Source: VRUE01 sp963770315
GTDB lineage: Bacteria > Actinomycetota > Thermoleophilia > Solirubrobacterales > 70-9
Length of the DNA stretch: 64,000 nucleotides
Assembly: GCA_963770315.1 (NCBI GenBank)
Contig: CAVYPC010000002.1
Coordinates: 1-64,000, forward strand
Direction of reading: 5' to 3'
Positions 34,501 through 40,901 of the stretch are shown in pieces (within the stretch, counting starts at the first letter, position 1; every line of letters starts with the position of its first letter). The notes under the pieces are model-generated. The model searched no databases, was not told the DNA's origin, and saw only the letters and a list, made by a program, of their open reading frames with translations. The translations under genes were made by a program, and so were the position numbers.

Positions 34501-34550
34501 AGATCCACCCAGGGGGCGAGGTAGAGGATCGGGGTCCGCGTGTCGCCCAT
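31545..34550 (-). CDS. Chimeric glycosyltransferase: GT4 N-half + GT2 + DUF5648-like C-terminus
   Basis: This is a 1001-residue protein. Residues 1-170 match the acceptor half of the GT4 enzyme at 7807-10446 almost motif for motif (ILYLAPWV, VVVRVHAEKPEQPGYARYVS, RYGNLIDAFSV). The GT4 donor half is missing. Instead residues 215-440 are a GT2 domain: IGVIVPCFRHGIFLGECIES, VVDDGSDDPET and the metal site LSLDADDRLLPD. The last 560 residues resemble the other protein's tail, with HRHRYAMG, SPLLSATHPVTGDQLAT and GYVLDGVLGYVLD (DUF5648-like). The retained GT4 half may bind acceptor or scaffold. It starts 2 bases from the glycosylphosphotransferase gene. Confidence 0.8.
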   Translation of the reverse strand: MGDTRTPILYLAPWVDLGEPDESVVEWFERIDRERWAPSLLTTQPSKNRRLSMIEPFAEEIWDLPDTMPGGRFPEFILGFIESRGVRLTHIMGSRLAFDLLPDMTCLPQPPAVVVRVHAEKPEQPGYARYVSRRYGNLIDAFSVADERTKEELAGYEIPPSRIEVGDRHEELYERLLTTRPASTRGRSEELFGGAGGDAAIAAPLSLPRDPAPEGTIGVIVPCFRHGIFLGECIESIKAQTLRPAQIAVVDDGSDDPETIEALERLDADPELTVLRQPTNAGPSVARNRGLERLETSYVLSLDADDRLLPDALERMLAQLQPAAEDVGFVYPHAQHFGNRTDFVQLPAYNLWLLMQENYCPAPALFDRRLFEATGIAYPEDIVLGHEDWDLILQLAERGIRGIHADGPTFLYRRQGFSRVNAVDYGPHAFHEAIERRHPALYDHRDSIKARWAPALSIVLLGEADAWGEGDLADLSRQSCVDFEVLAKAEGVDGVRVVGSEREGRQGWLQAAVDEARGRWICVLEPGGAAILRHAAFVEKLLYGFLAHEGISAIVLARAPGGSRHAFAQLDDRERLEVPPLAVTFERRPALPISQVELGHQGSALADLATALQANGRVQWRAVPAGGSDRRAGGEAKLDERGVTLNLTYDRSCDRSVLAMRDSIANQEPRLPELTPGTVRRWDGSEAWMPPGTQPLCRHIEVDGDRRIVSNNPQSPPGYELEFELGTLLEQAVPDTRRLIQSGQDFELSDDQNDLGSERHAYGYVEQQQLPLLERLELRMAPETGQPVLVAGPDDPLFGLAEPVEDLGWIEAHPILPRRDLPHAGPWGVDTLWRHTDPDTHRHRYAMGPAEGMPTIALGSLFRHPAGDLIALRLRDDGRLLSDLARPGRASRDPRKIGHWVAAPIRAAGPKARRDASREAATRLRQLALHAGARKLSDEGGVVLGWLRATDSPGCSPLLSATHPVTGDQLATCSAHEALNHGYVLDGVLGYVLDAGANSAR

Positions 34551-34552
34551 GC

Positions 34553-36061
34553 TCAGTAGGCGCCGTCGCCGCGGACGATCGCGGCCGGAGTGCGGAGCAG
34601 GATCGCCAGGTCGCCGGTGACCGAGATGTTGTCGAGGTAGTCCCGCTCCATCGCCAGGCGCTCCTCGAAGGTGAGGTCGGCGCGGCCGTAGACCTGCATC
34701 GGCCCGGTCATCCCCGGCTTGACGCCGAGCCGGATCCGCTGCCGCTCGTCATAGAGGGCGACCACGGCCTCCTCCTCGGGGCGGGGCCCGACCAGCGACA
34801 TGTCGCCGCGGACGACGTTGATGAACTGGGGCAGCTCGTCGAAGCTGTAGCGGCGCAGCCGCCGGCCGCTGCCGGTGATGCGCGGATCGTCGGCGATCTT
34901 GAAGGCGGGCTCGTCGAGCTTCTCGAGGTCGACCAGTTCCCCCAGCTGCTCCTCGGCGCCCTTGACCATGGTGCGGAACTTCAGCACGGTGAACGGCTTG
35001 CCGTCCTTGCCGACGCGACGCTGGCGGAAGAGGACCGGGCGTCCCGAGTCAAGCAGGATCAACAGCGCGATCGCCGCCAGCAGCGGTGAGAGGAGGACCA
35101 GAAACGGGACGCCGATCGCCAGGTCCATGCCGCGCTTCAGGGCGACGGTCGAGCGCGGGGGGTCGGAGAAGCGGAAGTCGAGCACCGGCAGCTCGGCGAG
35201 GCGGTTCAGCTCGATCCCGGGCCCGAGCAGGCCGAAGTGCTGGGGGAGGAAGGTGAGCGCCAGGCCGGCCGCCTTGCACTCCTCGATCAGCCGCTCGGTG
35301 GCCGGCTCGCTCATCTCCTGCTCGGTCACGATCACCCGCTCCACGTCCCGTTCATGGGCGATCCGCGCGATATCCGCGGTCGAGCCGAGCCGGCGCAGGC
35401 CGCCGGGGGCCTCGCCGGTGCCCCTGTCGCTTTGCGAGGAGAGGTAGCCGACCAGGTGCAGACGGGTCTCGGGGTGGGTCGCGACGCGGCGTGCGACGAC
35501 CCCCACGGCGGCGGCCGGGCCGACGACGATGCCCGCGGCGGTGCCGGCCAGACGGTGCCAGAAGAAGCGCAGCACCGCCCGCGAGGCGAAGTTGCCGAAC
35601 AGGGCGCCGACGCCGACGGCGATCGCGCTGGGCGCCGCCAGGGGGCCGACGGGGCTCAGCGCCAGCAGGCCGTCGAGCGCCAGCGTCCCCAGCGCCGCCG
35701 CCGAGATCAGGCCGGAGAGCTCGTCGAGCGTGCTGTGGCGGATGCGCCGGTGGTCGTTGTCGTAGAGCCCGTGCAGCTTCAGCACCAGGATCCAGACCGG
35801 GCTGAACATCGTCGCCCAGAAGAGGGTGCCGATATCGGTCTGCGGGCTCGCCGCGGTGACGATGCAGAGCGTCGCCACCAGGGTCAGCCAGTCGCCGGTC
35901 GCGAGCAGGCGCCGCAGCAGCGAGCCGCGCCGCCTCGCCCCGGCGGCGCCGGCCAGCCCCAGGCGGGTCGCCGTTTCGGTCCTGCCGCCGCGCGGCGCCG
36001 GTCCCGGCGGCTGCGCCGGCCCGGTCTTGGGAGATGCGGTCTCCTGCGCCTTGCTCGTCAT
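34553..36061 (-). CDS. Polyprenyl-phosphate sugar-1-phosphate transferase (initiating enzyme)
   Basis: This 502-residue protein is of the WbaP/PHPT type. It has four or five N-terminal membrane segments (residues 50-170), a nucleotide-binding-like middle domain (residues 175-290), a membrane segment after STVALKRGMDLAIGVP, and the catalytic domain with FRQRRVGKDGKPFTVLKFRT and DELPQFINVVRGDMSLVGPR. It transfers a sugar-1-phosphate from a nucleotide sugar to undecaprenyl phosphate, starting the repeat unit. Lys, Arg and the Asp-Glu pair of the family are present. It is probably the first gene of a three-gene operon. Confidence 0.9.
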   Translation of the reverse strand: MTSKAQETASPKTGPAQPPGPAPRGGRTETATRLGLAGAAGARRRGSLLRRLLATGDWLTLVATLCIVTAASPQTDIGTLFWATMFSPVWILVLKLHGLYDNDHRRIRHSTLDELSGLISAAALGTLALDGLLALSPVGPLAAPSAIAVGVGALFGNFASRAVLRFFWHRLAGTAAGIVVGPAAAVGVVARRVATHPETRLHLVGYLSSQSDRGTGEAPGGLRRLGSTADIARIAHERDVERVIVTEQEMSEPATERLIEECKAAGLALTFLPQHFGLLGPGIELNRLAELPVLDFRFSDPPRSTVALKRGMDLAIGVPFLVLLSPLLAAIALLILLDSGRPVLFRQRRVGKDGKPFTVLKFRTMVKGAEEQLGELVDLEKLDEPAFKIADDPRITGSGRRLRRYSFDELPQFINVVRGDMSLVGPRPEEEAVVALYDERQRIRLGVKPGMTGPMQVYGRADLTFEERLAMERDYLDNISVTGDLAILLRTPAAIVRGDGAY

Positions 36062-36065
36062 GGGA

Positions 36066-38075
36066 TCACCCGCAGCTCGGTTTCCCGCGGAGGCAGTCTT
36101 CGAGTGGATTGAGACGGCGGGCGTGGATCAGATCCACCCGGGACGCAGCCTCGTTGCCGGCCTCTGCCTCGACTCTAGAGCGTAGGTAGTAGAGCTGCCA
36201 GTTGCGATCCTCGCGGGCGATTGCTTGCGTGAAGCGTTCCGCCGCGGTGGCGTAGTCGCGCTGGCTCTCGGCCAACAGGCCCAGCTGGACGTAGGGAGAT
36301 GCGGCGAAGGGCTCGATCGAGCGTGCCGTGTTGGCGTGGTCGACGGCGCTTTCGAAATTGCCGCCGGCCGCGGCGGCCTGGCTGGCGTCGATCTCGTGCT
36401 GGACCAGCAGCGGCCCGATCAAGGCGACCGCGGCGATCCAGGCCAGGGCGAGCCCGGCCACGGCGAGGCCGAAGCGGCGCTCTTCGCCGTTCCCCGGCGC
36501 GTCGGGGCCCGGGGCGAGCTGCCTGCAGCGCGCGGCGACGAGCACGCCCGCCGCGCAGAAGAACACCGCGCCGAGCGCGGCGATCTCCCAGAACCAGTCG
36601 AGGCCGGCGACGATCGCGAAGGCGAGCATCGCCGCCAGCAGGGCCCCATAGCGCTCGCGCTGGGGATAGGGCGCGAAGCGCCAGGCGGAGAAGCCAGTCC
36701 AGAGAAGCAGCGCAACCAGCGCAAGCACGAGCAGGCCGCCGACCAGGCCCAGCTCGGCGAATGCCTCGAGGTAGAGCGAGTGCGCGTCGTGGACCGGCTG
36801 GGGGATCGAGCGGTGCCGATCCCAGGCGAATTTGTAGGTGCCGGCGCCGCTGCCGAGGATCGGCTTTTCCTCGAAGGCGTCAATCGCGACGCGGAAGAAG
36901 TCGTGGCGGCCGGCGCCGCTGAGCTGCGAGAAGTGCTGCTCGGGGTTGTTCGGGAATTGGAGGTCGGAGCTGGAGAACTGGTCCCAGGCGCGCCCCCCGA
37001 TCGCGATCGCCACGCCGATCGCGATCACGGCAAGGGCCGCCGCGGCGCCGCGCAGCAGCTTTGGGTTGCGCGACATCTCGACCGCGCGGCCGGTTTTCTG
37101 CCCCCCGCGGCGCTCGGCCCAGCGCAGTCCGGCGAAGAGCAGCAGCGCGAGGGCGATGCCGCCGAGCAGGATCAGCAGCACCGTCACGCCCTGATCGACC
37201 GCCGCCTGGTTGGCGACGTTGTCGGCGAGGCTGCGGCGCGCCTGCACGGCAAGCACCGCCGGCAGCGCACCGAGCATCCCGGCCCCGAGCGTGGCCAGCA
37301 GCCAGAGGCGATCGCGCGAGAGCGCGATCGCGCATCCGGCGGCGATCGCCAGGGCGAGCAGCCCGCCGCGCGAGTAGGTGAAGTAGAGGGCGAGCAAAAC
37401 TGCCGGCATCACCGCAACGGAGAGCCAGCGCAACGCGTCCCAGGCGGACTGCCTGCTGGACCAGAGCAGCAGCGCGACGCCGATCCCGAACATCGCGCCG
37501 TTCGCGTTCCAGTAGCCGAGCGGATAGATCAGGCGCGGCCCCGAGCCGAGCGAGTCGGCGACCTCGAGGACATGGGGCGCAAGGCGGCTAGCGAGGCCGA
37601 GCAGGGCGACGAGTGCGATGGCGATCGTCAGGCCTTCAGCGAAACGTTGGCGCCTTTGGTCGGTTTGGGCGATTAGGAATGCGGCTAGGAAGATCCCGAG
37701 GTAGACCAGGACCCGGTCTGCCTCGATCGCGCTCAGCTCCACCGACCCCGACCAGAGGGATGACATTGCAGACAGCAGGGAAAGACCCCCGATCAGCCCC
37801 GCAGCCCAGTAGAAGGGCCGAGCCAGGCGTGCCTGGGAGGCGCCGCCGAGGACCAGCAGGGCAACCACTACCAGCCAGACCGCGAGCCCGGCGACATGCC
37901 GATCGCTCACGCTGTATCCGCCTCCAGCCAATGCCAGACCCACGATCAGGGCCACTGGCGCGAGTAGCGCCGCGCTTTGCTCTAACCTTCCGCGCCATGT
38001 TTGGGACGCGTCAAGTCTCGGCCTCTGGTGCGGGCCGCTCGGTACTCGCTCTGTCAGTGCTGGCTCTGCTCGCAT
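36066..38075 (-). CDS. O-antigen ligase/polymerase-like membrane protein with C-terminal TPR
   Basis: This is a 669-residue protein with about twelve hydrophobic segments and a large loop holding PILGSGAGTYKFAWDRHR, the motif of the Wzy/WaaL (Wzy_C) family. Residues 560-669 read as TPR-like helices (YVQLGLLAESQRDYATAAER). It should polymerise lipid-linked repeats or ligate the finished chain outside the membrane. The start is uncertain: ATG 38075 overlaps the divergent signal-peptide gene by 79 bases, and a GTG about 40 codons later would fall inside the first membrane segment. Confidence 0.82.
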   Translation of the reverse strand: MRAEPALTERVPSGPHQRPRLDASQTWRGRLEQSAALLAPVALIVGLALAGGGYSVSDRHVAGLAVWLVVVALLVLGGASQARLARPFYWAAGLIGGLSLLSAMSSLWSGSVELSAIEADRVLVYLGIFLAAFLIAQTDQRRQRFAEGLTIAIALVALLGLASRLAPHVLEVADSLGSGPRLIYPLGYWNANGAMFGIGVALLLWSSRQSAWDALRWLSVAVMPAVLLALYFTYSRGGLLALAIAAGCAIALSRDRLWLLATLGAGMLGALPAVLAVQARRSLADNVANQAAVDQGVTVLLILLGGIALALLLFAGLRWAERRGGQKTGRAVEMSRNPKLLRGAAAALAVIAIGVAIAIGGRAWDQFSSSDLQFPNNPEQHFSQLSGAGRHDFFRVAIDAFEEKPILGSGAGTYKFAWDRHRSIPQPVHDAHSLYLEAFAELGLVGGLLVLALVALLLWTGFSAWRFAPYPQRERYGALLAAMLAFAIVAGLDWFWEIAALGAVFFCAAGVLVAARCRQLAPGPDAPGNGEERRFGLAVAGLALAWIAAVALIGPLLVQHEIDASQAAAAGGNFESAVDHANTARSIEPFAASPYVQLGLLAESQRDYATAAERFTQAIAREDRNWQLYYLRSRVEAEAGNEAASRVDLIHARRLNPLEDCLRGKPSCG

Positions 38076-38548
38076 TGGCCTGTTTCCCGCTGCTCGCTCG
38101 CGCGGATTCCAGCAGCGGTATTCAGTATTCGGATGCTCCGCCGACCGCTACCGGCAACCACCCGATCCCGACGCAGTCGGAATCCCCCGCACACTCTTCC
38201 AAGAAGAACGGCGGCGCGACGGCGGGCACCAATTCCGGGGGATCGTCCGGCGGGAAGTCTTCTGCGGGCGGTTCATCCTCGAAGTCCGGTGCGGGTTCGG
38301 CGACCGAAAGCGGCAGCGGTAAGCAGGGTAACCCAGGCAACGGCTCGGCCAACGGCTCGGGCAACTCTGCAAAGCCCGCTGGCAGTAACGCCGAACCAGC
38401 TTCGTCGCAGAGCGACAGCGGCTCCTCGCCGCTGGTGCCGATCCTGATCGCGATCGCGGTTCTCGCCGCGATATCTATCGGCGCGGTGGTCATGCGCCAG
38501 CGTCGTCGTCGCGGCTCGGGCACCCCCGTCTCGCCGGAAGCGGGCTAG
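37997..38548 (+). CDS. Secreted Ser/Gly-rich protein with C-terminal membrane anchor
   Basis: ATG 37997 gives 183 residues. It has a signal peptide (LALSVLALLALACFPLLARA, cleavage near residue 36), a low-complexity Ser/Gly/Asn/Lys linker from about residue 65 to 145, then one membrane segment (LVPILIAIAVLAAISIGAVV) and a basic tail MRQRRRRG. The topology is a surface stalk anchored by its C-terminus, without an LPXTG sortase motif. It is 3 bases from the first glycoside hydrolase gene and may tether or space cell-surface enzymes. No homologous domain is recognised. Confidence 0.7.
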   Translation: MFGTRQVSASGAGRSVLALSVLALLALACFPLLARADSSSGIQYSDAPPTATGNHPIPTQSESPAHSSKKNGGATAGTNSGGSSGGKSSAGGSSSKSGAGSATESGSGKQGNPGNGSANGSGNSAKPAGSNAEPASSQSDSGSSPLVPILIAIAVLAAISIGAVVMRQRRRRGSGTPVSPEAG

Positions 38549-38551
38549 GCG

Positions 38552-39685
38552 ATGTCAAGAGAGCCGAGGCGAGCGCTGAGGCTGCTGTGCGCCTGCGTGG
38601 CGCTGGTGGCAGCCTTCGCCACGAGCGCTTCCGTCGCCGAGGCTCTGCCGACGACGTTCTGGGGTGCTGTTCCGCAGGCGACCCCGAACTTCGAACAGCT
38701 CCAGCGGCTCGAGCGCGGGGGAGTGAGCAGCATCCGGATCCCGATCGTCTGGCCCGCGATCCAGCCGACCAGGAACGCCGCCTTCAACTGGTCTGGAATC
38801 GACGCCCAGGTCGAAAACGCCTCACGTGCGGGGATCGCGGTGCTGCCCTTCCTCGTCGGCGCTCCCGGCTGGGCGGTGCCGCTCGTCCCGGTGCCGGGCA
38901 CCGGTGGGACCGTCAAGGCGTCGCGGGGCCTCCCGGTCTCCGGCGCCGCGGCCGCCGGCTGGTCGGGCTTTGTCAGCGCCGTTGTCGCTCGCTACGGCCC
39001 CAACGGCAGCTTCTGGGTCGAGCACCCGACGGTTCCGCCGCGCCCGATCCGCAACTGGCAGATCTGGAACGAGGAGAACTTCGAGTACTTCGTCGCCAGG
39101 CCCAACCCGGCCGAATACGGTCGCCTCGTCGCGCTCTCCTCCGGCGCGATCAAAAGCGTCGACCCGGGCGCCAGGGAGATCCTCGGCGGCCTCTTCGCCC
39201 GTCCCGGCGAGGCCGTGTTCAAACGCAAGCCCCCGCTTGCCTATTTCGCGAACGACTTCCTCGAGCAGATGTACGAAAAGACGCCGGGGATCAAGTCCAA
39301 GTTCCAGGGCGTCGCCCTGCATCCCTACACGTCCAACTTCCATCGGCTGATCCCCTACGTCGAAGAACTCCGCACCGTGCTGAAGGCGAATCACGATGCC
39401 GGCAAGGGTCTCTGGATCACCGAGCTGGGCTGGAGCTCCAAGCATCCGACTCCGGGGAACTCGTTCGCGAAAGGGCTGCAGGGCCAAGCGGCGCAGCTGA
39501 AGGGCGCCTTTGGCCTGCTGCGCGCCAACCAGCGCAAGTGGCACCTGCAGCAGGTCGACTGGTTCTCGGTCGACGATCAGCTCGAATCCTGCAACTTCTG
39601 CGATGGCTCGGGCCTCTTCGCCAAAGGGTTCAAGCCGAAGCCGGCCTGGTACGCGTTCGCGCATTTCGCCGGCGGCCGGCCGTAG
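38552..39685 (+). CDS. Secreted clan GH-A glycoside hydrolase-like protein (1)
   Basis: This 377-residue protein has a signal peptide (residues 1-32) and a TIM-barrel. IRNWQIWNEENFEYF carries the N-E pair typical of the clan A acid/base, and LWITELGWSS carries the nucleophile Glu, as in GH5/GH39-like enzymes; GVALHPYTS lies between. A conserved pair of Cys (CNFCDGSG) near the C-terminus is shared with the next gene. It probably trims or remodels the surface polysaccharide. It is the first of two tandem paralogues. Confidence 0.8.
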   Translation: MSREPRRALRLLCACVALVAAFATSASVAEALPTTFWGAVPQATPNFEQLQRLERGGVSSIRIPIVWPAIQPTRNAAFNWSGIDAQVENASRAGIAVLPFLVGAPGWAVPLVPVPGTGGTVKASRGLPVSGAAAAGWSGFVSAVVARYGPNGSFWVEHPTVPPRPIRNWQIWNEENFEYFVARPNPAEYGRLVALSSGAIKSVDPGAREILGGLFARPGEAVFKRKPPLAYFANDFLEQMYEKTPGIKSKFQGVALHPYTSNFHRLIPYVEELRTVLKANHDAGKGLWITELGWSSKHPTPGNSFAKGLQGQAAQLKGAFGLLRANQRKWHLQQVDWFSVDDQLESCNFCDGSGLFAKGFKPKPAWYAFAHFAGGRP

Positions 39686-39739
39686 CGCGCTTACGGCACG
39701 CACGCTACTTTCGGGGTCGCAGGGGTTGATGGTGGTGTC

Positions 39740-40819
39740 ATGAGAGCGAAGCTCGCACTGCTCGCGCTGCCGATCCTGCTGGCGCTGCCTCAGGCCGCGG
39801 CCGCGGCGACGGTGCCGCCCGGCTTCATCGGCATCTCTCCGCAGAGCCTTCCGAACGAGTCCGACTACGCGCTGATGGAAGAGGCCGGGTTGAGGAGCGT
39901 GCGGCTGCCGCTGCCCTGGCCTCAGATCGAGCCGGTCGATCCCCTCTTCGAGCAGCCGGACTGGTCGGGGTTCGATCTCGGCGTGGAGCTTGCGGCTCGG
40001 CACGGGATGACGGTCCTGCCCTTTGTCGCGTCCTCCCCGTCCTGGGTCGCCCCGGAATCCAGGCTGGAACCGAGGCGCGGATGGCAGCTTCGCGCCTGGG
40101 CATCCTTTTTGCGCACGGCGGTTCGCCGCTATGGCGCCGGTGGCTCGTTCTGGCTCGAAAACCCGGACTTGCCTTACTTGCCGGTCCGCGACTGGGAGAT
40201 CTGGAACGAGGAGAACATCGTCACCTTCGGCACCGCCGCCCCAGAGCGCTTCGCGCCCCTGCTGCGGACCAGCGGCCGCATCATCCATCGCACCGACCCC
40301 AGCGCCAAGGCGATCCTCGGCGGCCTCTTCGGGCGGCCGCTGCAGATTCCGCCCAACGTCGGTTCCGGCGACTACCTCAGTCGCCTCTACCGGACGCGCA
40401 ACGTGAAGCGGTTCTTCGACGGCGTGGCGCTGCACCCATATGTTGCCGACGCCGCCGCGATGCGGGCCCAGATCCTCAACCTTCGCCGCATCATGCGCGT
40501 CCACCACGATGCCGCCACTCCGATCTACGTCACCGAGCTGGGCTGGGGGTCCGACAGCTTCGAGACGCGCTGGGAGCGGGGGCCGCAGGGGCAGGCGCGC
40601 GAGCTGGACCAGGCCTTCTCGATGCTCGCCAACCACCGCCGCTCCTGGCGGATCGGCGGCGTCTGGTGGTTCTCCTGGGCCGACGCGAAAGACGCCTGCC
40701 AGTTCTGCGACTCGGCCGGCCTGCTGACCGAACGACGCGAAGCAAAGCCGTCCTGGTACCGGTTCAACGCCTGGACCGGGGGAGACGCCGACATCGTCCC
40801 CCGCGCCCTCATCCCCTAA
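39740..40819 (+). CDS. Secreted clan GH-A glycoside hydrolase-like protein (2)
   Basis: This 359-residue paralogue of the preceding gene has a signal peptide ending near AAAAA at residue 23, then GFIGISPQSLPNESDY. Acid/base WEIWNEENIVTF and nucleophile YVTELGWGS are kept, as are FDGVALHPYV and CQFCDSAGL. The two copies have diverged strongly, so the duplication is old. It closes the polysaccharide locus and is followed by a 20-bp perfect inverted repeat. Confidence 0.8.
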   Translation: MRAKLALLALPILLALPQAAAAATVPPGFIGISPQSLPNESDYALMEEAGLRSVRLPLPWPQIEPVDPLFEQPDWSGFDLGVELAARHGMTVLPFVASSPSWVAPESRLEPRRGWQLRAWASFLRTAVRRYGAGGSFWLENPDLPYLPVRDWEIWNEENIVTFGTAAPERFAPLLRTSGRIIHRTDPSAKAILGGLFGRPLQIPPNVGSGDYLSRLYRTRNVKRFFDGVALHPYVADAAAMRAQILNLRRIMRVHHDAATPIYVTELGWGSDSFETRWERGPQGQARELDQAFSMLANHRRSWRIGGVWWFSWADAKDACQFCDSAGLLTERREAKPSWYRFNAWTGGDADIVPRALIP

Positions 40820-40828
40820 AACCGCCCG

Positions 40829-40875
40829 CCGACGGGCCTCAAACGTCTTCCATATAGACGTTTGAGGCCCGTCGG
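40829..40875. terminator. Perfect 20-bp inverted repeat between GH gene and lhr
   Basis: Arms 40829-40848 and 40856-40875 are perfectly complementary with a 7-base loop TCCATAT. It starts 9 bases after the GH stop and has no T-tract, so it could be an actinobacterial I-shaped terminator. It also lies 26 bases before the lhr start and would sit in any lhr leader RNA. Confidence 0.6.
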
Positions 40876-40901
40876 CCCGAGGCGGGCGTAGGATTGGTGG
40901 G

